From the NCBI RefSeq assembly GCF_009467795.1, contig NZ_WIAX01000018.1, positions 1 to 64,000 of the forward strand: 64,000 bases of DNA, given 5' to 3'. The DNA is from Nesterenkonia halophila (lineage in GTDB: Bacteria; Actinomycetota; Actinomycetes; Actinomycetales; Micrococcaceae). Below the pieces are notes generated by a model that did no database searches, had not been told where the DNA came from, and was given only the letters and a program-made list of their open reading frames with translations. The translations under genes were made by a program, and so were the position numbers. Each line of letters begins with the position of its first letter. Position 1 is the stretch's first letter. Positions 32,119-41,180 of the stretch are shown here, piece by piece.

Positions 32119-32763
32119 TCAGCGCCTCCTTCCGCGTCGGGACGGGCCCTCGGAAGGGCCGGCGGCCGGGCGGTGCTCGCCGGCGTCGGGCTCCGCCGAT
32201 CCCCCGCGGGCCCGCGCGTCGTCGTCGGGCTCGTGCAGCCCGCGGCGCAGCTGGTCCTCCACCGCGCCGCCGGCGGTCGCGTCCCGGCCGGCCTGAGGAT
32301 TCAGCAGCCGGCCGCGCTGGCGGGCCTGATGCGGATCCGCCGGGTCGACCTCGGAGAACTCGCTGGTCTCGGCGGGCACCTCGGAGTCCTCCTCCGGGTC
32401 ATGGGCGGGCTGGGCGGCCACGCGGCGGTCCTCCTCGTCGTCGGCGACCTCGTCCTGCCGGGCCAGCGCCCAGGAGCGGTAGATCAGCGCCAGCATCAGG
32501 CTGGTCAGCGCGAAGGAGATCACGATGGCGGTGAGCACCAGCGCCTGCGGCAGCGGATCCAGCATGTCCGCGAAGCCGGCGTCGTCGCGGACGATCGGCG
32601 CCAGCCCGGCCCGGCCGGCGGTCTGCAGGATCAGCAGGTTCACCCCGTTGGAGATCAGGATGATGCCCAGCAGCACGCGGGTCAGCGAGCGCTCCAGCAG
32701 CAGGTGGACGCCGACGGCGAAGAGCGCGCCCATCAGCACCAGCAGCGTCAGATTGATCGTCAT
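32119..32763 (-). CDS. mrpC: Mrp antiporter subunit C with charged extension
   Basis: A 214-residue protein. The first 105 residues are NuoK-like MrpC with three helices, including LLGIILISNGVNLLIL and PLPQALVLTAIVI. The last 110 residues are a highly charged tail (Glu/Asp/Arg-rich) not present in most MrpC proteins. ATG 32763 lies three bases after the mrpA stop. Confidence 0.93.
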   Translation of the reverse strand: MTINLTLLVLMGALFAVGVHLLLERSLTRVLLGIILISNGVNLLILQTAGRAGLAPIVRDDAGFADMLDPLPQALVLTAIVISFALTSLMLALIYRSWALARQDEVADDEEDRRVAAQPAHDPEEDSEVPAETSEFSEVDPADPHQARQRGRLLNPQAGRDATAGGAVEDQLRRGLHEPDDDARARGGSAEPDAGEHRPAAGPSEGPSRRGRRR

Positions 32764-32766
32764 GGC

Positions 32767-35700
32767 TCAGTCCCCCGTCCCGGCCCAGGCCGAGGCCATG
32801 CGCCCGCGGCGACGCAGCCGCGAGGCCTCGGCCAGGCTCTGCTGCTCGGACCGCACGTCGATCTCCGCGCCCAGGCTGCGCAGGATGTCCAGGATGAGCC
32901 CGGCGACCACCAGGTAGACGCCGATGTCGAAGATCATCGAGGAGACCAGGGCATGCTCGCCGAGCAGCGGCAGCGTCAGCTCCACATAGGCCGATTGGAA
33001 GAGCTGGCCGTCCACCAGCAGCGGCATCATCCCCGAGGCGCAGGCGACGGTCATCCCCCAGCCCATCAGCGCGCTGGCGCTGAACGGGACGGCGGCCTCC
33101 AGCTCGTAGCGGCCGCCGGCCAGGTAACGCAGCATCAGGGCCAGCCCGACGAGCAGTCCGCCGGCGAAGCCGCCGCCGGGATCGTTGTGCCCGGCCAGCA
33201 GCAGGTAGACCGAGAGCAGGATGACCGCGTGGAACAGCAGCCGGGTGACCACTTCGAAGACGATCGAGCGGTGCTCCGGCGCGACGGTGCGGCCGGCCAC
33301 CAGCCAGGCCTCGCGGGCGACGGTCGCGAAGGAGCGGGCCACCCGCAGCTCCTGGACGTGCTGCGGGGAGAGCTCGGCGTCGTCGACCACGCGGCCCACC
33401 GAGCCGGTGGGGACCTCGTGGAGGCTGCGCCGTCGCACGTCGCGGCGCTGGACGAAGATCAGCGAGGCCACGCCGGTGGCCGCCGAGGCCAGCACGGTGA
33501 TCTCGCCGAAGGTGTCCCAGGCGCGGATGTCGACCAGGGTGACGTTGACGATGTTCGCGCCGTGGCCGACGTCGTGGGCCAGCCAGGGGAACTCCACCGA
33601 GACCGGGTCGGACGAGCGCGCGGCGAGGCCGGCGGCGACGGCGGCCATCATGACCAGCCCGAAGCCGGCGCCCAGCAGCGCGCGGGCGGTGCGGAAGCCG
33701 GTGGGGTTCTGCGTCCAGATGCCGGCCGGCAGCATGCGCAGCGCCAGCACGAAGACCACCAGCACCGCCGACTCCACCAGCAGGATGGTCAGCGCCAGGT
33801 CCGGCGAGCCCTGCAGGGCGAAGATCCCGGCCGAGCCGAAGCCGCAGAGCGAGACGAGAAGCACCGCCATGAAGCGCTTATGGGCCCGCACGGCGCCGAC
33901 GGCGCCGGCGAGGACCACCACGGCCAGCACCACCTGCAGCGGAGTCTCCGCCAGGATCCAGTCGGCGGGCACCCGATGGCCGGCCAGCAGCAGCACGCTC
34001 AGCGGCACCAGAGTGGCCACCGTCAGGATGATGTACAGGTAGAAGCCCAGCGAGCCGCGCTGGGTCTGCGAGGTCAGCCGGACCGCCAGCGCGTCCAGCC
34101 CACGGATCAGCCCGCGGTAGAGGCGCTCGGCCTCCAGCCGCTGCGGCACCCGGCCCGGCCAGTCGAGGTCGCGCCGGCTGAGCAGGAAGAGGACTGCGCC
34201 GAGCAGCCAGGCCGCCGCCGAGAGCCCGAGGCCGGGGGCGAGTCCGTGCCACAGCGCCAGCTCGGTCGTGGCCTCCTCTCCGGCGCCGGAGAGCGCGCTG
34301 ATCGGTCCGCCCAGCAGCCCGACCGGCTGCGGGACCGGTCCCAGCAGCAGCCCGAGCAGCGCCAGCGCCGCCGGCGCGGCCAGGAAGACGACTCCGAGTC
34401 GGCCGGTCGGCGTCGTCTCCACCCCGGGTTTGGCCGCGAAGGCGCCCCAGAGGAAGCGGGCGCTGTAGGCCACGGTCAGACCTGACCCCAGCGCGACGCC
34501 GACGGCGACCGTCCAGCCGAGCCCGCCGCCGACGGCGACCATCGACTCCAGCGCCGATTCCTTGGCGACGAAGCCGAACAGCGGCGGGATGCCGGCCATC
34601 GAGGCCGCGGCGAGGACTGCGGTCACCAGCAGCGCCGGCTGTCCGCGGCCGAGGCCGGAGAGCTGGCGCAGGTCGCGGGTGCCGGTCTCGTGGTCGATGA
34701 TCCCGACGACCATGAACAGCGCGGCCTTGAACAGTCCGTGGGCCAGCAGCATCGCGACCCCCGCCAGTGCCGCCTCGGCGGTGCCCAGGCCGTTGACCAG
34801 CACCAGCAGGCCCAGCTGGGAGACGGTCCCGTAGGCCAGGACCAGCTTCAGGTCCGTCTGCCGCAGCGAGCGCCAGGCGCCGATGATCAGCGTGGCCAGG
34901 CCCAGGCCGATCACTGTGGCGTCCCAGAAGGCGGTGTCGTGGAAGCCCGGGGCCAGCCGGGCGACGAGGAATACTCCGGCCTTGACCATCGCCGCGGCGT
35001 GCAGATAGGCCGAGACCGGCGTGGGGGCGGCCATCGCCGCCGGCAGCCAGAAGTGGAAGGGGACCAGTGCAGACTTGGTGACCGCGCCGACCAGGAGCAG
35101 CAGCACCGCGACGTCGACGCCGGCGCCGGAGAGCTGGGCGGCGCCGGCGGCCTGTCCGGCCCCGGCGGCGGCGAGGATCTCGGAGAGTCGGTAGGTGCCG
35201 GCCAGCTCGCCCAGCAGCACCAGGCCGACCAGCATCGCCAGCCCGCCGAAGGTGGTGACCACCAGCGCCTGGATGGCCGAACGGCGCGCGACGATCCGGT
35301 GCGAGGCGTGGCCGATCAGCAGGAAGGACAGCACCGTGGTCAGCTCCCAGAAGACGAAGAGCATGATCAGGTCGTCGCTGAGCACCAGCCCGAGCATCGC
35401 CGCGGCGAAGGCCAGCAGCTCCGCGGCGAAGGGGCCGGCGCTGCGATCGGCGGCGCTGAAGTAGCGGGCGCAGTAGAGCATCACCAGCGCGCCGACGCCG
35501 AGGATCAGCATCGTCATGACCAGGCTCAGCACGTCGGCGCGCAGCGCGATGTCCACGCCGAGGGAGGGGATCCACTCGGTGACCTCGACCGGCGGGGCGC
35601 GCGGACCGGCGACGGCGGCCTGGTCGGCGTCGAGCGCCTGCGGCAGGGTCCGGACCAGCAGCACCGTCAGCGCGACGGCGAGCAGCAGGGCCAGCAGATG

Positions 35701-35781
35701 GAAGGTGGCGCGGCCGAGGCGGCGCATGACCCAGGGGACCACGAGGCTCGCGGCGAACAGCGCGGCGAGCAGGGTCAGCAT
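32767..35781 (-). CDS. mrpA: Mrp antiporter subunit A fused with B
   Basis: A 1004-residue protein, first gene of the operon. Residues 1-500 are a NuoL-like proton channel (STVSQLGLL-type region seen as AYGTVSQLGLLVLVN, and the LLMLFVFWELTTVLSFLLIG segment). Residues 600-800 are the MrpA-specific extension, and the final 170 residues are an MrpB/MnhB domain (GGGFAGGLLVGLALMLRYLAGG). This A-B fusion explains the absence of a separate mrpB and is known in some Mrp operons. AGGAAGG precedes ATG 35781. The antiporter supports pH and Na+ homeostasis, consistent with salt or alkali tolerance. Confidence 0.95.
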   Translation of the reverse strand: MLTLLAALFAASLVVPWVMRRLGRATFHLLALLLAVALTVLLVRTLPQALDADQAAVAGPRAPPVEVTEWIPSLGVDIALRADVLSLVMTMLILGVGALVMLYCARYFSAADRSAGPFAAELLAFAAAMLGLVLSDDLIMLFVFWELTTVLSFLLIGHASHRIVARRSAIQALVVTTFGGLAMLVGLVLLGELAGTYRLSEILAAAGAGQAAGAAQLSGAGVDVAVLLLLVGAVTKSALVPFHFWLPAAMAAPTPVSAYLHAAAMVKAGVFLVARLAPGFHDTAFWDATVIGLGLATLIIGAWRSLRQTDLKLVLAYGTVSQLGLLVLVNGLGTAEAALAGVAMLLAHGLFKAALFMVVGIIDHETGTRDLRQLSGLGRGQPALLVTAVLAAASMAGIPPLFGFVAKESALESMVAVGGGLGWTVAVGVALGSGLTVAYSARFLWGAFAAKPGVETTPTGRLGVVFLAAPAALALLGLLLGPVPQPVGLLGGPISALSGAGEEATTELALWHGLAPGLGLSAAAWLLGAVLFLLSRRDLDWPGRVPQRLEAERLYRGLIRGLDALAVRLTSQTQRGSLGFYLYIILTVATLVPLSVLLLAGHRVPADWILAETPLQVVLAVVVLAGAVGAVRAHKRFMAVLLVSLCGFGSAGIFALQGSPDLALTILLVESAVLVVFVLALRMLPAGIWTQNPTGFRTARALLGAGFGLVMMAAVAAGLAARSSDPVSVEFPWLAHDVGHGANIVNVTLVDIRAWDTFGEITVLASAATGVASLIFVQRRDVRRRSLHEVPTGSVGRVVDDAELSPQHVQELRVARSFATVAREAWLVAGRTVAPEHRSIVFEVVTRLLFHAVILLSVYLLLAGHNDPGGGFAGGLLVGLALMLRYLAGGRYELEAAVPFSASALMGWGMTVACASGMMPLLVDGQLFQSAYVELTLPLLGEHALVSSMIFDIGVYLVVAGLILDILRSLGAEIDVRSEQQSLAEASRLRRRGRMASAWAGTGD

Positions 35782-35988
35782 GGGCGGCGTCCTTCCTCGG
35801 CTCGTGCGCCGACGGCGCGGGGGCGGGACGCGTGCGACCACAGGGGCCCCGTCAGCCGCACTGCGAGGAGCTCGCCCAGCTTAACATGCGCGGTGCGGCC
35901 GGCTCCGTGCCGGAGCCCCGGTGTGACGGGGGACGACGTCGTCGTCGCCGGTTCCGGGACAGCTCTGTGCGGGGCGCGGGCGCGCCGA

Positions 35989-36002
35989 TACGATGCTGGG
36001 CA
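35989..36002 (+). promoter_or_regulatory. Leaderless promoter of the UMF1-type transporter
   Basis: TACGAT (35989-35994) ends seven bases before the ATG at 36002; the in-frame ATG at 35993 overlaps the hexamer. The promoter is divergent from mrpA. Confidence 0.55.
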
Positions 36003-37393
36003 TGAGCTCCCCCTCCGCGGACGAGACGCCCCGACGACTCATGCCGGGCACCATCACCGCCTGGTGTCTGTGGAGCTGGGGCAACGCCTCGGTCAGCGCG
36101 GTGATGACGACTTTCGTCTTCGGCACGTACATCGCCTCCGAGGCCTTCGGAGCCGACGGCCGGGGCACTCAGCATCTGACGGCGGCCAATGCGATCGCCG
36201 GGGCGCTCATCGCCCTCACCGCCCCGGTCATCGGCCAGCGTGCCGACTCCTCGGGACGTCGGCACCTGTGGCTGGTGATCAACACCGTCATCGTCGCCGG
36301 GCTGGTGGCCGCCTGCTTCTTCGTGAAGCCCGAGGAGGGGTATCTGCTGCTCGGGGTGACGCTGATCGCCGGCATGGGGATGGTCAACGAGTTCGCCGAG
36401 CTGAACTACAACGCCATGCTGGTCGACATCGCCGACGACCGGCGGATCGGGCGCATCTCCGGCATCGGGTGGGGGTCGGGCTACCTGGGCGGGATCGTGA
36501 TCCTGATGATCGTCTATCTGGGCCTCATCGCCGGCGACCCGCCGCATTGGTTCGGCCTCGGCGAGGACGAGGCGATCAACATCCGCACCGTCGCGCTCGC
36601 CGCCGCGGCCTGGTTCCTGGTCTGGGCGGTCCCGCTGCTGGTCTCGAAACGGCGCACCGCAGACCGGGACCGGATCGAGAAGGTCTCGGTCCGCGAGTCC
36701 TATCGACGGCTGTTCGGCACGCTGGCCGATCTCTGGCGCGGGGATCGGAACACCCTGTGGTTCCTGATCTCCTCGGCGATCTACCGCGACGGGCTCTCCG
36801 CAGTGTTCACCTACGGGGCGATCCTCGGCGTCTCGGTCTACGGGATCGCCGCCGACGACGTGATCATCTTCGGCATCGCGGCCAACGTGGTCGCCGCCGT
36901 CGGGGCGTTCATCGGCGGCTGGCTCGACGACGCCCTCGGCCCGCGGGCCGTGGTGGCGGGGTGCCTGACGATGCTCACGGCGATCGCGCTGGTGATGTTC
37001 TTCCTGGACGAGCCGACGGCGCTGGGTCCGGCCGAGGACCCGTGGTTCGTCCTGCAGCCGACCCTCGCCTTCTGGATCTTCGGCCTGGGGCTGTCCTTCT
37101 TCGTCGGCCCTGCCCAGGCGGCCTCCCGCGCCTTCCTGGGACGGCTGGCTCCGGGCGACCGGGCCGGCGAGCTGTTCGGGCTCTACGCGACCGCCGGCCG
37201 CTCGGCGTCGTTCCTCACTCCGGCGATGATCAGCATCTTCGTCGGGATCTTCCACGACGAGAAGTTCATCATCGTCGGGGTCTTCCTCGTGCTGCTGGGC
37301 GGGCTCGCCTCGCTGCTGCTGGTGCGCAACCCCACGGGGCCGGCGAAGCTCCGCGACCACGCCTCCCCGTCCGCCGCCCCCACCTCAGGATGA
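36002..37393 (+). CDS. MFS transporter, UMF1/Atg22-like
   Basis: A 463-residue membrane protein with about 12 helices. The opening ITAWCLWSWGNASVSAVMTTFVFG is the WxxxDxGNSAF-like signature of the UMF1/Atg22 group, and LTAPVIGQRADSSGRR is the loop 2-3 motif. The family is proposed to move amino acids or other small solutes; the substrate here is unknown. Start 36002 is supported by the TACGAT hexamer seven bases upstream. It converges on dcd with palindrome D between. Confidence 0.85.
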   Translation: MSSPSADETPRRLMPGTITAWCLWSWGNASVSAVMTTFVFGTYIASEAFGADGRGTQHLTAANAIAGALIALTAPVIGQRADSSGRRHLWLVINTVIVAGLVAACFFVKPEEGYLLLGVTLIAGMGMVNEFAELNYNAMLVDIADDRRIGRISGIGWGSGYLGGIVILMIVYLGLIAGDPPHWFGLGEDEAINIRTVALAAAAWFLVWAVPLLVSKRRTADRDRIEKVSVRESYRRLFGTLADLWRGDRNTLWFLISSAIYRDGLSAVFTYGAILGVSVYGIAADDVIIFGIAANVVAAVGAFIGGWLDDALGPRAVVAGCLTMLTAIALVMFFLDEPTALGPAEDPWFVLQPTLAFWIFGLGLSFFVGPAQAASRAFLGRLAPGDRAGELFGLYATAGRSASFLTPAMISIFVGIFHDEKFIIVGVFLVLLGGLASLLLVRNPTGPAKLRDHASPSAAPTSG

Positions 37394-37448
37394 CTCCGCG
37401 GCATGTGTGGGAAAGCGCGCGCATTCCCGCCCGTGCCGCGGCGTCATC
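37389..37448. repeat. Palindromic element D (family shared with 5046-5101)
   Basis: A nearly complete 60-base palindrome: GATGAC pairs with GTCATC at the ends, CCGCGGCA with TGCCGCGG, and the centre GTGTGGGAA with TTCCCGC around GCGC. It matches element C in order and core sequence. It starts inside the last codons of the transporter gene and lies between two convergent genes, a position that fits a bidirectional terminator. Confidence 0.8.
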
Positions 37449-37463
37449 GCCGTCCGGCGGGGC

Positions 37464-38042
37464 TCACTGGATGATCGCGCGGTGGAAGTTCTCGTGGCTG
37501 CGCGAGGCCGTCGGGCCGCGCTGGCCCTGGTAGCGGGACTGGTGGGCCTGCGTGCCGTAGCCGTGCTCGGCCGGCGAGGTCAGCCGGAAGAAGCAGAGCT
37601 GGCCGATCTTCGAGCCCGGCCACAGCTTGATGGGCAGCGTGGCCATGTTCGACAGCTCCAAGGTGACCTGGCCGGAGAACCCGGGATCGATGAAACCGGC
37701 CGTCGAGTGGGTCAGCAGACCCAGACGGCCCAGCGAGGACTTCCCCTCCAGCCGCGCGGCGACGTCCTCGGGCAAGGTCACCTGCTCATAGGTCGCGCCC
37801 AGGACGAACTCGCCGGGGTGGAGCATGAACGGCTCATCGGGATCGACCTCCACCAGCCGAGTGAGGTCGGGCTGCTGCACCGAGGGGTCGATGTGGGCGT
37901 ACTTGTGGTTGTCGAAGAGCCGGAACATCCGCTCCAGACGCACGTCGACGCTGGAGGGCTGGATCAGCGACTCGTCGAGCGGGTCCAGGCGGATGCGGTC
38001 GGCGGCCAGCTCGGCGCGGATGTCTCGGTCGGAAAGCAGCAC
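37464..38042 (-). CDS. dcd: dCTP deaminase
   Basis: A 192-residue enzyme making dUTP from dCTP. Family features: [11 protein letters not shown] at the start, [38 protein letters not shown], and the C-terminal [11 protein letters not shown] lid. The active-site Glu lies in [21 protein letters not shown]. Actinobacterial relatives may be bifunctional (deaminase plus dUTPase); this is not decided here. The start is GTG 38042, seven bases after TACCCT, so probably leaderless. Confidence 0.93.
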   Translation of the reverse strand: MLLSDRDIRAELAADRIRLDPLDESLIQPSSVDVRLERMFRLFDNHKYAHIDPSVQQPDLTRLVEVDPDEPFMLHPGEFVLGATYEQVTLPEDVAARLEGKSSLGRLGLLTHSTAGFIDPGFSGQVTLELSNMATLPIKLWPGSKIGQLCFFRLTSPAEHGYGTQAHQSRYQGQRGPTASRSHENFHRAIIQ

Positions 38043-38056
38043 GAGGCCGAGGGTAC
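38043..38056 (-). promoter_or_regulatory. Leaderless promoter of dcd
   Basis: On the minus strand TACCCT ends seven bases before the GTG start codon at 38042. Confidence 0.5.
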
Positions 38057-38133
38057 CAGCGCCGCCCCGCGCGGCGGCGTCGCACGGACGTCCCGACTTG
38101 GCAACACGGCGCTCGACGTGATCGCGTGGAGGG

Positions 38134-38601
38134 ATGAGCGAGACTCCCCAGAACTCCGACGCCCAGACTCCCGACGAGAACCCCGAGGGCGCCGCCCCCC
38201 AGCAGTCGCTGCAGGAGGTGCTGATCGCCGGCAAGGACGGCGAGGCCCAGCCCGGCGACATCATCCGCGCCTTCCTGACCAGCTCGGTCTACTTCCTGAG
38301 CCCCCATGAGATCTCCGACGAGACCAGCTCGGTGAACCCGCTGACCCTGCAGGACAACGAGGGCAACCCGCTGATCGCGCTGTTCAGCGCCACCGACATC
38401 ATCCCGGAGGAGTACTCCGAGCACGCCCCGCACGCCGTCGACGCGCCCGGCGTCGCCGTGGTGCAGTCGCTCTCCGGCGCCGGCATCATCATCGACGCCG
38501 GCCAGGAGCACGGTTTCCAGATCTCGGCCGAGGGCGTCGACCGCATCCGCGAGGACTTCCTCTCCCCGGCCGCCGAGGCCGAGGGCGAGCAGCAGCAGTG
38601 A
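38134..38601 (+). CDS. SseB-family N-terminal domain protein
   Basis: A 155-residue acidic soluble protein. After a disordered 25-residue start, one domain resembles the SseB N-terminal domain: [14 protein letters not shown], [22 protein letters not shown], and a [15 protein letters not shown] segment. The family is of unclear function in actinobacteria. GGAGGG lies directly before the ATG. Divergent from dcd by 91 bases. Palindrome 4 follows the stop by 26 bases. Confidence 0.75.
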   Translation: MSETPQNSDAQTPDENPEGAAPQQSLQEVLIAGKDGEAQPGDIIRAFLTSSVYFLSPHEISDETSSVNPLTLQDNEGNPLIALFSATDIIPEEYSEHAPHAVDAPGVAVVQSLSGAGIIIDAGQEHGFQISAEGVDRIREDFLSPAAEAEGEQQQ

Positions 38602-38627
38602 GCTGAGGTTCCGCCCTCCCCCTTCTC

Positions 38628-38700
38628 CATCGAGTGGGCGATCTGTCGAGGTTCTGAGCCGGTCACGACCGGCGAACCGCGACGGATCGCCCACTCGATG
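38628..38700. repeat. Long palindrome 4 (ATCGAGTGG variant) with nested hairpin
   Basis: Arms of 21 bp (38628-38648 and 38680-38700, one mismatch) begin CATCGAGTGG like palindromes 2 and 3, but the inner arm is GCGATC rather than CCGCCGG. The 31-base centre contains its own stems: GGTTC/GAACC and GCCGGT/ACCGGC. It lies in the 308-base gap (38602-38909) that otherwise holds only a TAGAAT hexamer (about 38830) for the next gene. Confidence 0.85.
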
Positions 38701-38909
38701 TGCATGGGGCACCGGACGGCGCCCCGCGCCATCGGTCCCGCACCGCACCCCCGCACCACACCCCGCATCCGCCCGCGCCCCGCTCCGCTCCGCCCCACGT
38801 CATCGACGCCGCCCGCCCGCCGACGGGCGTAGAATCACCCGGGTCGGGAGGTCATCACCCCGCCGCCCCGGCACGATGAGCACCCCGCAGCGGAGAGGAG
38901 GCAGGCAGC

Positions 38910-39869
38910 ATGGCGGCCGTCTTCTCCGGCTTCATCGTCATCTGGCTGATCATCGGCGCGGGCTTCCTGATCGGCCGCTTCGGCCTCCTCGGCGCCGAGT
39001 CCCGCGTGGTGCTCTCCCGCGTCGCCTTCTTCGTGGCCTCGCCCTGCCTGCTGTTCACCACAGTCGCCGACGCCTCGCTGCACGAAGTGCTGGGGCCGCA
39101 GTTCCTCATCGCCGCGCTGGGCGCCTTCGCCACGCTGATCGTCGGTCTGCTGCTGAACCGGCTCATCGCCGCGCGCCGCACCGGCGGCGAGCGGATGATC
39201 GGCGGGATGAGCTCCTCGCTGGTGAACTCGGCGAACCTCGGCTTCCCGATCGCCGCCTACGTCCTCGGCGACGTCGCCTTCGCCGCGCCGATCGTGATGT
39301 TCCAGCTGGCGCTCTACACCCCGGTCTACGTCATCGCCATGGACTGGCTGACCGGCGGCCAGAGCAGCCGCGCCCGGGTCCGTCCCGCCCCGCGCACCGC
39401 CGTGCTGCGCAGCATCGGCCAGTCGCTGATGAACCCGATGATCATCGGCGCCATCCTCGGCGTGGTCTTCTCCTGGCAGGACTGGTCCTTCCCCGGACCG
39501 GTGCGCGAGTCCATCGAGACCGTCGCCGGGGCCTCCATCCCGCTGATGCTGCTCTCCTTCGGGCTGTCCCTGGTCGGCAGCCGCCCCCTGGACAAGAAGG
39601 CCGGACGCCGCCGCGACGTCGCACTGTCCTCGCTGCTGAAACTGGTGCTGCACCCGACGCTGGCCTGGGTCTTCGCCCACCTGGTCTTCGGACTCGACGG
39701 CCACGACCTGCTGGCCGCCGTCGTGATGGCCTCTCTGCCGAGCGCGCAGAACGTGCTGGTCTCCGCGATCCGCTACGAGACCGGCGAGGTCATCGCCCGC
39801 GACACGGTGCTGGTGACCACTGTGCTGGCGATCCCGGCGATGATCGGCGTCTCCGCGCTGCTGATGTGA
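38910..39869 (+). CDS. AEC-family transporter (auxin efflux carrier type)
   Basis: A 319-residue membrane protein with ten predicted helices in two halves, typical of AEC permeases. Conserved elements include the VNSANLGFPIAAYVL segment and ASLPSAQNVLVSAIRYE near the second half, which match the paired crossover motifs. Bacterial members move carboxylates or malonate-like anions; the substrate is unknown. GGAGAGGAGG precedes the ATG. Confidence 0.88.
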   Translation: MAAVFSGFIVIWLIIGAGFLIGRFGLLGAESRVVLSRVAFFVASPCLLFTTVADASLHEVLGPQFLIAALGAFATLIVGLLLNRLIAARRTGGERMIGGMSSSLVNSANLGFPIAAYVLGDVAFAAPIVMFQLALYTPVYVIAMDWLTGGQSSRARVRPAPRTAVLRSIGQSLMNPMIIGAILGVVFSWQDWSFPGPVRESIETVAGASIPLMLLSFGLSLVGSRPLDKKAGRRRDVALSSLLKLVLHPTLAWVFAHLVFGLDGHDLLAAVVMASLPSAQNVLVSAIRYETGEVIARDTVLVTTVLAIPAMIGVSALLM

Positions 39870-40025
39870 GGCCGGGACGGGGGCCGGAGAAGCCGGAGCA
39901 GGGGCGCTCCGCCGACGGCGTCGCCGCCCGGCTCCGCGACCCGCAGTTGCTAGGCTGAGCCGCAGGTCCGACGTCGCGGCCGACGCCGCCGACGACCACG
40001 CACGACGAGAGCGGCACACCAGCAC

Positions 40026-41138
40026 ATGACCCTTCCCGGACAGCATGATCCCCACGGCGCGGACGACGCCGCGGGAGGCACGGGCGGATCCGTGATCGCC
40101 TGGGCGGCCTGGTCGTCGGCGCTGATCGTCGCCCTGGTGCTGGGCGGCTTCGCCGTCTGGCTCGTGGACACGAAGGTCTACACCACCGAGGCGCTCGGCG
40201 AGCAGTGGTGGGAGGCCGTCCAGGCCGGCGACGGCGAGGTCCTCCTCGGACAGTTCACCGACGTCCCGGAGGCCGCCGGCGAGAGCGGCGAGGGTGAGGA
40301 CCCGCGGCTGTCCTCCGGCTCGGTGGACACGCTGCTGCTCGACGGCGGCACGCTGGAGCACTCGGCCGAGCAGATCGAGGACCTGCGCGTCGTCGAGCGC
40401 TCCGGGGCCGCCGACCTGGTCTTCACCGTCGACGGCGAGGAGCACCGCTCCCGGCTGCCGATGGACAAGACCGACGAGTCCTGGGGCATCTTCGACCAGT
40501 GGGCGCTGGACCCGGCGACGCTGGCCGAGGTCTCGCTCTCCGTCCCCGGCGCCTCCGCCGGCGGCATCGGCCAGGTCGACGTCAACGGCGAGCCGGTGAA
40601 CCTGCAGGAGGACGCCGCCGAGCTCGCCGCCTACGCCCCCTCGGTGCTCGACGTCGCCGTGGACAGCGAGTGGCTGACCGGCTCGGCCCACCGGGTGCTC
40701 GCCCTCGACCCGGAGGACGCCGGGGGCTCGGACGGCTCCGACGCGGAGGCGCTGTCCGAGGAGATCGAGATCGAGCTGGAGGCCTCCTCGGCTGCGGCCG
40801 AGCAGATGCATCAGAAGGTGAAGGCGTATCTCTCCTCCTGCGCCGAACAGAAGGTCCTGATGCCCTCGGGCTGCCCGATGGGCGTCGAGACGCCCAACCG
40901 CGTCGAGGCCTCCACGATCGAGTGGAGCATGCCGAAGGCGCAGGAGCTCACGCTGAGCTTCGGCCCCGACGGCTGGTCGGTGACGGGCGCGGACCGGCTG
41001 ACCGCGACGGTGAGCTTCACCGCGCAGGACTACTACTCCGGCGAGACGATCGAGGAGAGCCACGACGTGACCTTCGGCCTGGACGTGGAGGTCGGCGCCA
41101 GCGGCGAGGACCTGCTGGTCTCGGTCACCGGCGGCTGA
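40026..41138 (+). CDS. Membrane-anchored hypothetical protein with large external domain
   Basis: A 370-residue protein. A polar N-terminus (1-22), one helix (about 23-47) and a long acidic external part. TTEALGEQWWEAVQAGDGEVLLGQF soon after the helix resembles NTF2-like or DUF4878-type domains, only a weak hint. A conserved-looking Cys pair occurs in SSCAEQ and SGCPMG. TAGGCT (39949-39954) gives a leader near 65 bases. No family is confidently recognised. It converges on the P-type ATPase gene. Confidence 0.7.
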   Translation: MTLPGQHDPHGADDAAGGTGGSVIAWAAWSSALIVALVLGGFAVWLVDTKVYTTEALGEQWWEAVQAGDGEVLLGQFTDVPEAAGESGEGEDPRLSSGSVDTLLLDGGTLEHSAEQIEDLRVVERSGAADLVFTVDGEEHRSRLPMDKTDESWGIFDQWALDPATLAEVSLSVPGASAGGIGQVDVNGEPVNLQEDAAELAAYAPSVLDVAVDSEWLTGSAHRVLALDPEDAGGSDGSDAEALSEEIEIELEASSAAAEQMHQKVKAYLSSCAEQKVLMPSGCPMGVETPNRVEASTIEWSMPKAQELTLSFGPDGWSVTGADRLTATVSFTAQDYYSGETIEESHDVTFGLDVEVGASGEDLLVSVTGG

Positions 41139-41180
41139 GTCCGACCGGGTCGACGGCGCGGCGCCCTCGCAGCGTCGCCC

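Noticed and set aside
34690-37533. 947-codon plus-strand frame across mrpA and the UMF1 transporter
   Set aside because: It runs antisense to mrpA and out of frame through the transporter gene, with no recognisable domains.
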